Shown: positions 55,601 through 63,418, counted from the first letter of the stretch. The stretch is DNA of 64,000 bases from Saprospiraceae bacterium (GCA_027080725.1 JALWRC010000073.1:1-64000); one strand, 5' to 3'. Numbers and translations: made by a program. Notes: generated by a model not told the origin, from the letters alone.

Positions 55601-58171
55601 TGTGGGAGTGCCGACCCCGCCCCCGTTGTCATTGGAGGGATCTGTATCATAGTGGGAATCAATGTCCGATACCGGATTGCCAAACTTATCTGTTGCTGCA
55701 CTGATCTCAGCAACATTCATGATATTATTGAGCGTTGCATTCGACTTTACTTTAAGTTTGATAGGGACAACCATTTCTGCCCCCACAGACAACGAGTCCA
55801 CAATGGTGTATTGGTATACATCTCCTGCTTGCACCCATCCCATGTTTAAACCGGGGACAAACTCCAATCCGTCCGGCAAATAATCCGATATTTGAATGTT
55901 GCCGGCTGCTACTTCCCCTTGGTTAAATACATGTATATCAAACTGTATCATCTCTCCCGCCTTAACCGGTGCACTCGAGGTCGTCTTTATCAACGCCAAA
56001 TCAAATTTTTTCTTGCCAACAGGTGGAGGAGGAGTATCCTTGAGATGCAGCCCAACATCAAAACTATAATCATTCCTTCCGACATTGCCTGTGTGTACCC
56101 TTAATATACCTTCACTATCCAAATCCGGGCATCCGGCAATGGTTTGGATCGAAGCATCAGAATCGTTGTAACTGGCCATATCTCCTTGCCCATGTCCCTG
56201 TAAAGTTAAGACATACTCCTTCGAACCAATGATATAACCCTGTGAAGTAATATCAAACAAATCACTCCCCACCCGGATATAGTAATCAGTATTATAATCC
56301 AAACTATCCATTTCCCCGTCGAGGTCTGAATCCACATTGGAACTATTGAAAAAATACCTTCCACCGGAATTGGTCGTAGTCTTGCCAATGAGATGACACA
56401 TATTGTCATACAATTCCATTTGGATCCCTTCCAAGGGCAATTCGCCTGCATCTTGAACTCCGTTCATATTGGCATCGTCCCAGACATAATCTCCGATCTC
56501 TAAGGAAGCAGTCCCCACCAAAAACTCTATATCACCTATACCGGAAGCCTTTCCAAAATACGCTTCTCCACGCCCGTATACTTGAAGCGCCCCTTTTAGT
56601 TTACCATTCTTTACGCTATATCGTTGGACTCCCCCTACAAAGGTGTTGTAAAGCGGATCAAATACCGCATTGACCACTTGATCCAACCCGGCAACGGTAG
56701 CTACTGCACCGACAGATATCTCGGGATGGTAGTAGGGTCCAAGTATCCAAAAATCCTCCCCAAAAAACTCTCCATTTCCCGGGCCCTGGTAATTCTTAAC
56801 TCCACTGCCTTTATAGGGGCCAACATATCCATTGGACTCCAGCCTAAATTGACCGTTGGGCAATGGTGCTGCGATCAAAATATCCCCACTTTGTTTTACC
56901 AAAGAGGTCTTTGCACAATAATTATGTCCCTTTCTATCGGCTATTCCGAGAATCATATATCCTTCATCTGTAAAAGCGACGCTCGTCAACCAATGCTGAG
57001 GTTGCTCCTCTGTTGAAGAAGCATCCGACCAATATTCTGATGGAAATGAAGTCGAAAGCACTTCCTCAAAAACGGCACTTGCTGGATCCAAAGCATATAC
57101 ATGGATACTCAAATCAGCTTTATTTTTAAAGGTCTCCGCAGTACAGGTTACCCCAACATACAACTTGCCTTTATACTCTTCAAGAGCAAAAACTTGATAA
57201 GATCCACCATGACACCCGGGATCCGGCACAAAGAAGACTCGTGTAGAACTCGTATTCGGAGCCGTGCTTGACATTTCTATAATAGACTTTCCCGATACAT
57301 TGACCACATACAGCTTTTGCTCATCTCCGGAAAGGGCCAACTCTCCCAATCCGTAATACCCGACTTGATCTCCATAGCTACAGTCATCCGCATCCGTTAC
57401 AGGTAAAGCCACCACAGGTATTCCCAAATCTGATAATCGAGCAAATCGAGATGTCACAGGATGGTTCTTATCGGATAAATCCACTCGATATATCGCATCG
57501 TGTATCCCGTCTTTCAACCATGCGCCTTGTTTAATAAAAGCGGCAAGGTACATTTGCTTAGTAGAGCGCTTCCAAGCCATCGACCGGACAGCGCCCAAGT
57601 CCCCCTTGGTCGCAAGCGGTCGTTTAGCTGACCTGTCATCAAACTGCCCGGCGACCTCAAACAACATGGCTTTGTCATCGTTGATACCCGGTCCTCCTTT
57701 GATAAATTGTGAAATGGCGAGACGGGGAACTTGCCCCCCGGGATTTACTCCGGCATCCACCAGTCCGAGTTTTTGATTGCAACTCGGCGCAGTGATATTT
57801 CTAACCATCAAATATTCTCCATTTTTGGAAGAGGTGGGGGCATAAGACTCCGGCACCACAAACTCAAGGCGGTAAGTCTCTCCGTCATTCACTCCGCCCA
57901 AAACATAATTACCGGAGGTATTTGTTTGGGCGGTTTTTATCAGATTACCATTTGTATTATACAACTTCACTTGTACGTCTTTAATTCCACTCTCTCCAAT
58001 ATTTTGGTCACCGGATTGGTCTATATCGTAATATACGACTCCGGTTATTTTATTGGACTCAGGGGTACATTGAGCGCTGGTAACGACCGCCCCTAATGAA
58101 AAGGTCATTGCCATAAGCGCCAAAAAACATATGGCTCTCAGCGAGAAAAATTGGTTTCGAAACATGTTCAT
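46646..58171 (-). CDS. Very large T9SS surface protein with SdrD-B, DUF11, HYR and dockerin domains
   Basis: The 3841-residue protein starts with a signal peptide (about 1-34). Order of modules: SdrD B-like (36-130), a propeller-like region (150-560), a second SdrD B-like domain (565-670, IGDYVWDDANMNGVQDAGELPLEGI), and four DUF11 repeats with acidic linkers (about 730-1380). Next are a PKD-like segment (near 1500) and a long chain of HYR/Ig-like repeats (about 1590-3430), with near-identical modules of about 165 residues around 2690-3200. A regulatory-like domain with a dockerin follows (DVNGSKSITTADILAIRKVVL, near 3510). The chain ends with a cohesin-like domain (about 3650-3740) and a type A T9SS tail ending KMILIK. 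It is one open frame of 11.5 kb. Adhesion or matrix formation is inferred. Confidence 0.9.
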   Translation of the reverse strand: MNMFRNQFFSLRAICFLALMAMTFSLGAVVTSAQCTPESNKITGVVYYDIDQSGDQNIGESGIKDVQVKLYNTNGNLIKTAQTNTSGNYVLGGVNDGETYRLEFVVPESYAPTSSKNGEYLMVRNITAPSCNQKLGLVDAGVNPGGQVPRLAISQFIKGGPGINDDKAMLFEVAGQFDDRSAKRPLATKGDLGAVRSMAWKRSTKQMYLAAFIKQGAWLKDGIHDAIYRVDLSDKNHPVTSRFARLSDLGIPVVALPVTDADDCSYGDQVGYYGLGELALSGDEQKLYVVNVSGKSIIEMSSTAPNTSSTRVFFVPDPGCHGGSYQVFALEEYKGKLYVGVTCTAETFKNKADLSIHVYALDPASAVFEEVLSTSFPSEYWSDASSTEEQPQHWLTSVAFTDEGYMILGIADRKGHNYCAKTSLVKQSGDILIAAPLPNGQFRLESNGYVGPYKGSGVKNYQGPGNGEFFGEDFWILGPYYHPEISVGAVATVAGLDQVVNAVFDPLYNTFVGGVQRYSVKNGKLKGALQVYGRGEAYFGKASGIGDIEFLVGTASLEIGDYVWDDANMNGVQDAGELPLEGIQMELYDNMCHLIGKTTTNSGGRYFFNSSNVDSDLDGEMDSLDYNTDYYIRVGSDLFDITSQGYIIGSKEYVLTLQGHGQGDMASYNDSDASIQTIAGCPDLDSEGILRVHTGNVGRNDYSFDVGLHLKDTPPPPVGKKKFDLALIKTTSSAPVKAGEMIQFDIHVFNQGEVAAGNIQISDYLPDGLEFVPGLNMGWVQAGDVYQYTIVDSLSVGAEMVVPIKLKVKSNATLNNIMNVAEISAATDKFGNPVSDIDSHYDTDPSNDNGGGVGTPTDNQIDDDGTIDEDDQDAAIVPIMDLALLKKVDVLSPVKAGQEVVFTMEVYNQGNVPVEGYTLIDYLPEGYHFIPEKNTGWLPYGVNYQYEMVTPLQPGDHTSISMTVAVSETANADNLLNYAEIMSVKGQGGADWSSRDFDSTPDDDKDNDVGGNPDDLTNDNIDDHGLIDEDDQDPAYVPIFDLAIQKSNGTILGNIANENIVEFTVRVINQGNIPATHIRIMDYLPVGLRFSDSNTVANWVKVDDANYYYDVPGTIAPGQEVQVKIATNYLLDYKDIPQTNAVEIAHAENESGLPVLDFDSTPDTDPGNDALVDDVTDRRDGTDEDDHDVGVTSADWFDLALRKFTLEDLVRQGDTVPFYVQIINQGTIPADNVRIVDYIPRGLEFKKGFGWKLTDTPKTYSKVMSTTNGILPPGGILPGDSVTIRIDLIVRQDATPGIIVNYAEIAEATNADGGPEVDIDSTPDDDPGNDAGGQPGGATDNLTNAPPTMDEDDSDPAAVFLVEVTSSPTCLNNATTTSDGQFNEEISILSPSDQGWFIQSVNGLYSTTSPAPPAATVPLTTGPGGDLPFETVLNSYSSVYVLNAISIDDQPFSIVFENKYGNRVTLNSPARHYSQPKIYGLNAACKGSLQSYHTDPIPGATYLWTLDAGGTIVGATNTPTIDIQWDNVAGGPFHIGVTVHSPNGCLEPASYTVTVGDQPAMEVNCRSFIQVSLDSSGKAVIRPEGLLQGSGYDYNSFAVMLTDASGQPIAGNVLTCDYVGQMVTAKVINTCSGNSCWAKITVEDKLPPIIECFDDTLTCVVFRKYQGPRVHDNCDPNPKITFTDERIEPICDTMFVKKVTRTYIATDKYGNTSAPCTQTVYLKRLNFDSIALPPQRTVALSNPLLCKQYKKDANGHPDPVSVGVPMYNGQPMYPKFPFYCNVSTGYVDVVLPETGCVKKYNRIWYVFEELCGSTYVRKVYNQRIEIADTTAPKIICPDNITMTTNGGYACEADVWLPVPEVTDDCSDKITVTATYPGGFIPNLTKATRVRLPVGENTIKYRVYDGCYNKDSCEIKVTVKDNTSPVAVCVKYSTVSLNEDGVVHVYASSFDAGSFDDCALDSMAVQRMDEGAPCGQQIGFGPFVEFCCADVGDTVRVIFRVWDAAGNYNDCMVRVIVQNKIPPSITCPPCLRVPCTYKFEIDKMDDYFGRVVTDKNDIRTNTLYGNNSHVLSTCIDTNLYYLREKTFKDGLATGNCDVQVKERYIDRRDQCGKGYIYRYFEATNKGGQRDVCGQYIFFYDPQLFTGADITWPLDYETSTCDSNYNVPSNLPAGYDKPTFVNDDECALVAATYVDEKYRFIASGDFCYKIVRKWTVIDWCQKYKDGSYHRWYHDQLIKVIDNVNPRITSDCGPVSKCTYDPQCKGGPLTLTASGQDDCTPEKDLQWEYHIDLYKDGVYDTVANGVGGTVSFTKNYPLGKHKIFWQFKDRCGNTVSCTQDFEIKNCKAPTAYCKNIIVNLNPMDLDRDGKCDTKMVQVWAKDLDDGSNHPCGYNLKYSFGKDTAIKSKTYQCGDDGIHNELMCVTDVNGNQACCEVTVVVQDNSGVDCCPFDIPCVKFPKDSLIYDCHASLDTAIFGVPDTKDCDFDSSRIVYRDTILAEKQDPYRCTVVSRVWNVKVYFKGKDTFAIDTQYIIIDNQFNLDSIVWPQDTVELSGCAPSIDTSITGVASWRGDYCGEVTKSFSDTDLTDTTDACQTTRRRWSVVNHCQNDETFTFDQIIITHNARAPFITIPDDLTVNAGTDSCDAFVRLAAVTVTECSDGVTITNSYNSGGADASGVYPAGTTKVIFTVTDACGQVTQDSTKVTVKDNQPPKVVCPGDTTIPCNTDISHLNNFGILSASDNCVLDSVIMDSIFNLNVCNVGTIRRTIRAVDTAGHVTTCEQVITINNPGAIDEGDITWPQDTVNLGACESISPDSTGRPVVDVSGASCSRISIVYEDSSYLASCDGGPDTCMFTQRTWTVTDSCQLGGGNGVFKHKQLIIVGNPMLNIQCPKDTTITCDQPLFPLSQFGSATFSSGCGLDSNTVDSTLNINKCNVGTVVRTFTVYDTVGNVSSCTQTITIENKNPISLGDITWPSDTVNVASCESTSPDSTGRPVVDTSKASCFDLTISYHDTMYMALCNGTDTCTYIERTWTVTDSCQYDGVNGTWSRLQLIIVSVPIIHVTCPADTTITCDKPLFPLSQFGMATATSDCGMDSMTIDSMVDVNQCNVGTVMRAFTFTDTLGNSMSCKQTITIVIDSAVTEADITWPQDTVTVDSCGLTDPGHTGMPVVDNSKASCSNISISSVDSAFSSPQYCMALKRKWTVIDSCQLDTLTMSGIWMFTQVIQVNDTVPPVITVSVTDTVIYLDPDSCQIFVSGLTATATDNCMITGITNNSAHADSSGSSANGVYPIGVTKFFFFASDECGNTDSVMVRVEVKDTVPPAIVCHKDIEVLPDSGVITVPVDSFLWSLSDNCTPNSEIMVSFSKDDFMDTLKRYNCDSLGGLVKKIFKIMMYAKDESGNIDSCVGQFELHDRDSVCFTSSLHRSIAGLVKMESGTKLPGTKIELYGGMSRTVVTDPFGQYGFSRVPIGETYTIEPSRRGSYLDGVNTRDMVAIQRHLLGKHALESPYKIIAADVNGSKSITTADILAIRKVVLGKADAFPRGMPSWKFVDAGYEFPDANDPFLENYPEKHVIPLLSRHESVDFIGVKLGDVNGDVRLESTPVRSYYREGDKEKLSLDIQQIMENRYRLTLKIADVQHADGLQFELSFGDLGVRPAAVMFNDAIDVHPGNVNLEQLSQGNIWFSWVNSGSLSSSEADNWLMSFDVVLKPQKLKSFMRSIQLTQNRMQPELYRGELVHALILEPGSTNEEGPATGPIEFELMPNQPNPFSNNTIIRFYLNKQSDATLSILDVSGRVLYEIKGNYQAGMSEEIIQSDKLLGSGIYYYRLSLDSGTAIRKMILIK
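49147..49159 (+). repeat. Dispersed word GGTATGAAATGGT, exact
   Basis: Antisense in the second giant gene, read as T-I-S-Y-H on the coding strand. Confidence 0.9.
55326..55338 (-). repeat. Dispersed word, 12/13
   Basis: AGTATGAAATGGT, one mismatch, sense in the giant gene, read Y-E-M-V; 41 bases from the next copy, which is inverted to it. Confidence 0.75.
55380..55392 (+). repeat. Dispersed word GGTATGAAATGGT, exact
   Basis: Antisense in the giant gene, read H-F-I-P in the DUF11 repeat region. Confidence 0.9.
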
Positions 58172-58258
58172 GATAAAAAGTTTAGTTATACGGTTTCTTA
58201 TTCTTGGTTAGTCTAATTATAATTCATGTAAGGATGAGCCACTAAGTGAACATCCTAC

Positions 58259-58301
58259 GATACAGCATACTCGTATCAAACTATACAGCATATGCGTATA
58301 G
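58259..58301. promoter_or_regulatory. Tandem hairpin/operator-like repeats
   Basis: GATAC-AGCATACTC-GTATC (58259-58277) and TATAC-AGCATATGC-GTATA (58282-58300) are direct copies of one another, each with inverted ends. They lie between the promoter-like box and the giant gene start. Confidence 0.5.
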
Positions 58302-58375
58302 ATGCAATGGTCTATTATCCTTATTATCAGGTTGGAAGTAGGTGATTCAGGTCAAAATACACCTGGTTAGTTGTG

Positions 58376-58383
58376 CAAAAGTA
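58376..58383 (-). promoter_or_regulatory. -7-like box of the second giant gene
   Basis: TACTTTTG on the minus strand gives a leader of about 200 bases; no matching -33 box is seen. Confidence 0.4.
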
Positions 58384-58989
58384 AGAACACTTTGCAAATA
58401 AAGTCATATAATATGATATTTTCCTAAGTGTATTAGCGTAATTTATAAGGCTATAAATATTAAAAAAATAAACATATGTAATCATATATAATATATCTTT
58501 CATATATTTATTTTTGATATACATTCAATTAGTTCGATCGTACGCAAAATATTTACACTTTTAATAATTATTAGCTGGAAAGAAAAAAATTGTAGAAATG
58601 CATTTTATTGGATTTTGGCCCTCTTTCACAAATAAAATACATTCGATACTTATTCATCATAAAAAAAGTATTAGCTTTGTCAACTAGAACGGTATTCCAT
58701 TTATCGCATTTACTATTCCCTGCACAACTGCTCCCCAAATCAAAATTTCAGGGAACAAATGTCGTTATGATAACCTTGCGCAATCCATCTCTTTTTGCTG
58801 ACCATGAACGATAGGACCGTACTGTGTTTTGTCCGGGGTGGATCAGAAGCATTCCCGCATATAGAATATTGGCATATTATGTTCACTTGGAGAGTAAAAA
58901 TAGTTCAAACATCACCTCTGCATTCAAGAGCAATACGATAGACTCAAGGCACCTCTAATTCAGAGATTAAAACGAATAAATTCTCAATT

Positions 58990-60810
58990 ATGAAATGGTT
59001 ACATCTACTTCTTCTCTTCCCCATTCTTTTGCCCGCACAAATTGGGGTCAACCTCAGTCTTCCCGAGCGCGGAGGAACCTATATCGATATTGCCAAAGAA
59101 AACTATCGATGGAATTATATCGGTGGAGGGGCTTTAAAGTCGTCCTCTGTCGACGATCAAGGATGGCCCAATGTCGATGCGCGATTTATTGTAGATTTTC
59201 GGCCGGTAGCAGAATGGAAGCAGTCTATCGACGATCCGGAAATCTATAGGCTAGACATAGCTGGGACCTATCGTTGCTCCTTTGATGGCAAAGCGAATTT
59301 GAGAAGCGCGGTGGATGGAACAATAAAAAATAAAAAGTTTGACCCTGCCACTTTCCATACCACCTTCGATCTCGTCTTGTCACCCGGGAGCAAAGGACTC
59401 ATTGTTATCGAATTTTCCAATACCCAACGGAATGCCGGAGCTCGGGTCATGTCAGGCATCACCCATTTCAAAATGTTGAGGCCCGGGTACAAAAATGATA
59501 AGGACTTATTTCATCAACCCCTTGTGGATATCTTAAATGAGATACACTTTAGTGCTTTGCGATACATGGTATTCACCGGGACCAACGGAAGGGATCCGGA
59601 ATATCCCCACACCACGAAATGGGAGGACCGCAAGCTCCCGACCGATGCTTCCAGAGCCCCAATACCATCTATCAACAAAAACGGAGGGGCTTGTTGGGAA
59701 GATGTTATCCTACTTTCCAATCTAACACATACGGACCCGTGGATTAATATCCCTGTTTCAGCAGACAAAAATTATATCACCAGGTTAGCTCAAATGTTTA
59801 AAGACAGCCTTGACCCCAGTCTTCACATCTATGTCGAAAGTAGTAATGAAGTCTGGAATACTGCCCCTGGGTTTGAACAAACTGCCTACAATAAAAAGCA
59901 AGCTGAAGCGCTAGGAATTGGAGAAAGAGAAAATCATGGAAGACGGACTGTCGAAATCTCAAAGATCTTTGGTGCGGTTTTCGGAAATAATCAAATAAAC
60001 GATAAGATTCGGGTTATTTTATGTACGCACAAGCCCATGCTCAAATGGTGGCTGGAGCCCATGCTCCAATACATCAACAACAACATCGGCCCACCATCCG
60101 ACTACATTTACGGTATAGGGTGTCAAACCTACTTCACAGGTGGACATAAAGGCAATGCTTCCGTCCAGCAGTTACTGGACAATTGCCATCAGTCCATCGA
60201 GGATCAAATCTTTGACAACGGAGTCAATCAAGCCGGACGCAAACAATGGATTGAAAAAGCAAAGGCTTGGAATCTTAAAGGGGGCTTTTTCTCCTACGAA
60301 GGCGGCCCCGATCACGGTGGTGGGAGCACCACCAACATTGCCAATCGCATCCGGACGGAACGGGATCCGGGGATGTGTGCGCTATTAAAATACAACTATG
60401 ACACAGCCTTCGCCCAATTAGGAGGAAATATTGCTATGCAGTTTACCCTTTCGAGCCCGTACAATCGCTATGGCTGTTGGGGGCTAACAGATGACATTAA
60501 CAAGCCCTATCGCAATTACAAAATGCAATGTATTAAAGATATGTTGGCAATCAATACATCAGCTGACAAGCCCGCTTTTCAGAAAAACCTGTCGATAAAT
60601 AAATGCTACCCCAACCCCACTTCTGATGAATTTGAGATTGAGTTTGTTGGCACCCCTAATCACTTCCGTGTGGTGTCCCCAACGGGAGCGGTTTATCACG
60701 ATGCCGCCATCACCGCCCCCTCCCAAAAAGTGAATTTGAAGCATGCCCCAAAAGGGATTTACTACCTTTTGGTAGATGGTATAATAAGCGGAAAAATCGT
60801 CAAAATGTAA
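58990..60810 (+). CDS. Putative secreted clan-A-like glycoside hydrolase with T9SS tail
   Basis: The 606-residue protein has a signal peptide ([17 protein letters not shown]) and a beta-rich region (20-165). A TIM-barrel-like part follows (about 170-530), and a type A T9SS tail ([16 protein letters not shown] ... [18 protein letters not shown]). The pattern [10 protein letters not shown] places an acid/base candidate at Glu287 and FFSYEGGPD a nucleophile candidate at Glu437, as in clan GH-A enzymes. I do not recognise the exact family; the substrate is unknown. No polysaccharide-utilization genes (SusC/D) are nearby. Confidence 0.6.
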   Translation: MKWLHLLLLFPILLPAQIGVNLSLPERGGTYIDIAKENYRWNYIGGGALKSSSVDDQGWPNVDARFIVDFRPVAEWKQSIDDPEIYRLDIAGTYRCSFDGKANLRSAVDGTIKNKKFDPATFHTTFDLVLSPGSKGLIVIEFSNTQRNAGARVMSGITHFKMLRPGYKNDKDLFHQPLVDILNEIHFSALRYMVFTGTNGRDPEYPHTTKWEDRKLPTDASRAPIPSINKNGGACWEDVILLSNLTHTDPWINIPVSADKNYITRLAQMFKDSLDPSLHIYVESSNEVWNTAPGFEQTAYNKKQAEALGIGERENHGRRTVEISKIFGAVFGNNQINDKIRVILCTHKPMLKWWLEPMLQYINNNIGPPSDYIYGIGCQTYFTGGHKGNASVQQLLDNCHQSIEDQIFDNGVNQAGRKQWIEKAKAWNLKGGFFSYEGGPDHGGGSTTNIANRIRTERDPGMCALLKYNYDTAFAQLGGNIAMQFTLSSPYNRYGCWGLTDDINKPYRNYKMQCIKDMLAINTSADKPAFQKNLSINKCYPNPTSDEFEIEFVGTPNHFRVVSPTGAVYHDAAITAPSQKVNLKHAPKGIYYLLVDGIISGKIVKM

Positions 60811-60821
60811 GTGGATAATCA

Positions 60822-60834
60822 ACCATTTCATACC
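60822..60834 (-). repeat. Dispersed word GGTATGAAATGGT, exact
   Basis: Located in the 55-base gap between two convergent genes; the next bases are TGATT. Confidence 0.9.
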
Positions 60835-60865
60835 CCAAAAAAATACCTGGAAGTAGGAGGCGGGC

Positions 60866-61816
60866 TTAAAGCAAATTCTTCTTTCGCAGGAAATATATGA
60901 ATATAAACGTCATCACGAGTGATACAAAGAAGAGAATATAAAAAGCGTAAGGGTTGTCCTGAAGTGGTAAGGCGACATTCATGCCGTAAAAACTCGAGAC
61001 AAGGGTGGGAACCATCAGCACAATAGCAATCACAGATAATCTATTGATATACATGTTGAGGTTGTTGGATATGATGGAGGCATAGGTCTCCATTGTCCCG
61101 CTTAGGATATTGGTGTAAACATTGGCCATCTCAAGCGCCTGGCTGTTGTCGATAATGACGTCATCAAAAATTTCGAGGAGAAACTCATCCTCTCCAAGCT
61201 GCAGAAAGTCCGTGCGTTTCATTTTCATAAAAAGCAATTCGTTCGAACGCAGGGCCGTCACGAAATACACCAAGCTCTTTTCTATCTGAAGTAGTTGCTT
61301 GAGTTCTTCATTCCTACTGGAATTGTACAACTCGTTTTCGATAAGATAACGCTTGAGGTTGAGTTTTTTAAGGTTATCCAAATATATATAGTTTGTCTGC
61401 TCAAAAATCTGCAGAATAAATTTACCTTGATTTCCCGGATCAAAGTCTTTCACTCGGCGCTCGACAAAGCGAGTCAAAGCGGGGCTATCCAATCGGCTAA
61501 GCGTAAGGGTAATATCATCCAGCGGGATGATACCGATAGGGGCGGTGATGTAAATAGCCTCATACAATCCATGCTTCTCTTCATTGGGGACCGGAGCGTT
61601 GACCACGATTAGGCGCACTTCGTCTTCCACCTCATACCGCGAACGCTCATCAATATCGAGGGAATCCACGATATACTCTATTGGGACGCCATAGGTAGAG
61701 GCCAGGGCTTCGAGTTCGCCCTGCTCAAAAGGAGGTGTTATCATAGCCCAACAACCATGTTGACGCTTGTCAACCTCCTTGGTCATCCCATTCTCACCGA
61801 CAAAAAATCTAATCAT
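60866..61816 (-). CDS. corA: CorA-family magnesium transporter
   Basis: From the ATG at 61816 the protein is 316 residues. It has a large cytoplasmic N-terminal domain and two C-terminal membrane segments. The signature GMN motif is in SSFYGMNVALP, followed by the second helix and the basic tail YFLRKKNLL. CorA imports Mg2+ (also Co2+ and Ni2+) as a pentamer. The ORF could start at 61858, but MIRFFVGENGM fits CorA better. It follows the LolC/E-like gene on the same strand with a 54-base gap. Confidence 0.9.
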   Translation of the reverse strand: MIRFFVGENGMTKEVDKRQHGCWAMITPPFEQGELEALASTYGVPIEYIVDSLDIDERSRYEVEDEVRLIVVNAPVPNEEKHGLYEAIYITAPIGIIPLDDITLTLSRLDSPALTRFVERRVKDFDPGNQGKFILQIFEQTNYIYLDNLKKLNLKRYLIENELYNSSRNEELKQLLQIEKSLVYFVTALRSNELLFMKMKRTDFLQLGEDEFLLEIFDDVIIDNSQALEMANVYTNILSGTMETYASIISNNLNMYINRLSVIAIVLMVPTLVSSFYGMNVALPLQDNPYAFYILFFVSLVMTFIFIYFLRKKNLL

Positions 61817-61870
61817 AACACAGCATTTACCCTCATGTACACCATAAAAATCATACAAATATCGAGCCTA

Positions 61871-63172
61871 TTATTCATATACCAAGGCTTTGACCGGATT
61901 AATTCGCGTCACGAGCCAAGAAGGAACCCAAAGAAACACCAGCGTAACCAACAGAAGCATCAGATTAATAGCGATTATTATCGCCGGATTGAGGTAAATC
62001 GGGGCAACAGACAAATAATAATCCGCCTCATTGAGTTTGATGATATGGAATGTCTTTTGCAACCAAGCCAGTCCCAATCCGAACACATTTCCCCAAAAGA
62101 TACCGAGAATCAAAATTTTGGCCGCATAATAGAGAAACACCTTGCGAATCCTTTTGTCCGGCATCCCAAGAGCCTTTAACAACCCAATCATCCTTGTCCG
62201 TTCGAGGATCAGGATAAGCATCGTGGTCATCATATTTATGATTGAAATGGCCAACATCAGGCCTAGAATAACTCTTTCGTTAATTCCTTGCAATTGGAGC
62301 CATTCAAATATATTAGGAAACTTTTCCTTTATCGTCTCTGACCACATGTCCGGTGGCAGTATATCGATGTAGATATATCTATTGAGCAGATTGAGGTCTG
62401 ACAAATTATCTACAAATATTTCATAACCACCGATCTGGTCGCTCGACCATCCCAATACTTTTTGGATAATTTTCAAATCTACAATAACAAACTTTTTATC
62501 GTATTCCTCGAGTCCTGTATTGTATATTCCCACGATGTGGAACTTGACTGGGATTTGACGTTTATCCCGCACAAAATAAACAACCATAGGATCACCTACA
62601 TTCAGCTTAAGCCTATGCGCTGTATAGGATGATATTAGAGCCTCCTTGGTCGGAACGGAGTCGACCGTCTGGAAAACCTCACCCTTGACAAGATGCTTAT
62701 TAAGGAAACTCCAGTCGTAATCCTCCGCTATGCCTTTGGCAAAAATGCCCTCTAAATAGGACTTGGTTGTTATTATTCCCGGCAAGTGTCCAATCCTTTG
62801 GATATGTCTTACGCCACCCTTGGTTTGCTGTACTGCAGGACCTAAGACATTATTCGTCTCCCCTTCGGATACACTCATATCGACCCGGACTTGCCCAAGT
62901 CGCGCAATAGCCCGGTACACCCCGGTATCATGTTTAATGGGCAGTACATCAAAACTCCGGTGTACACCTGCATTAACCACATGAATATGCCCCCAAAATC
63001 CAAAAATCTTTTGACTAATCTCTTCTTGAAATCCCCTCATCATGGCATCCGAGAGAATCATAACAGTCAAGCTCACTGCTACCGTGCCAATTGCGAGACG
63101 TACAATCCAATACGTAAACGAGCTCTTGTTGACAACAGATGTTTTTGATGCTATATATCTGGCTACATTCAT
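61871..63172 (-). CDS. FtsX/LolC-E-type ABC permease
   Basis: The 433-residue protein starts MNVARYIASK, has a first membrane segment near 22-42 (IVRLAIGTVAVSLTVMILSDAMMRGFQ), a large periplasmic domain, and three segments in the last 160 residues. The end NPVKALVYE is like the FtsX-family conclusion. LolC/E proteins extract lipoproteins from the inner membrane for the outer membrane. The ATPase partner (LolD) is not in the window. Confidence 0.85.
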   Translation of the reverse strand: MNVARYIASKTSVVNKSSFTYWIVRLAIGTVAVSLTVMILSDAMMRGFQEEISQKIFGFWGHIHVVNAGVHRSFDVLPIKHDTGVYRAIARLGQVRVDMSVSEGETNNVLGPAVQQTKGGVRHIQRIGHLPGIITTKSYLEGIFAKGIAEDYDWSFLNKHLVKGEVFQTVDSVPTKEALISSYTAHRLKLNVGDPMVVYFVRDKRQIPVKFHIVGIYNTGLEEYDKKFVIVDLKIIQKVLGWSSDQIGGYEIFVDNLSDLNLLNRYIYIDILPPDMWSETIKEKFPNIFEWLQLQGINERVILGLMLAISIINMMTTMLILILERTRMIGLLKALGMPDKRIRKVFLYYAAKILILGIFWGNVFGLGLAWLQKTFHIIKLNEADYYLSVAPIYLNPAIIIAINLMLLLVTLVFLWVPSWLVTRINPVKALVYE

Positions 63173-63418
63173 ATATTAAAACCACAGCATGGAAGCTATA
63201 TTGGCTTCCATCCCAGTATATTCATTTGCATAATCAATACCTGCAAGAAAATACCTCAAATTTGAAATTCATCCTTATTGCCACTCAAATGAGTAAGCAA
63301 GAAATTATTCCATGCCCTATTAACTGTTTCAATGGGTTAAAAGTGTCTTTTCCTCTTACTTTTGTTCGCAAAACGAATTTGTAGGGAGGGAAATACTTCT
63401 TACAAGCACCAAAAATGA

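Larger units (their letters stand above)
54050..55990 (-). repeat. Four tandem DUF11 modules
   Basis: On the minus strand four modules of about 160 residues each start (F/M)DLAL(I/L/R)K or FDLAIQK, contain NQGxxPAxxxxIxDYLPxGLxF, and end in an acidic DxDSTPDxDxxND...DEDDxD linker. Such linkers resemble calcium-binding loops. Confidence 0.85.
58172..58989. other. Long intergenic region between the giant gene and the glycosidase-like gene
   Basis: This 818-base gap contains the giant gene leader with two direct operator-like repeats (58259-58301), a TACTTTTG box (58376-58383) and AT-rich DNA up to the next start. No ORF is convincing. Confidence 0.5.

Noticed and set aside
58327-58524. A 65-codon AT-rich ORF upstream of the giant gene
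   Set aside because: Its sequence is Tyr/Ile/Asn-rich as expected from AT-rich random DNA, and it overlaps the presumed promoter.
58989-58999. TATGAAATGGT at the start of the glycosidase gene
   Set aside because: It coincides with the start codons ATG-AAA-TGG and lacks the leading GG; probably chance.
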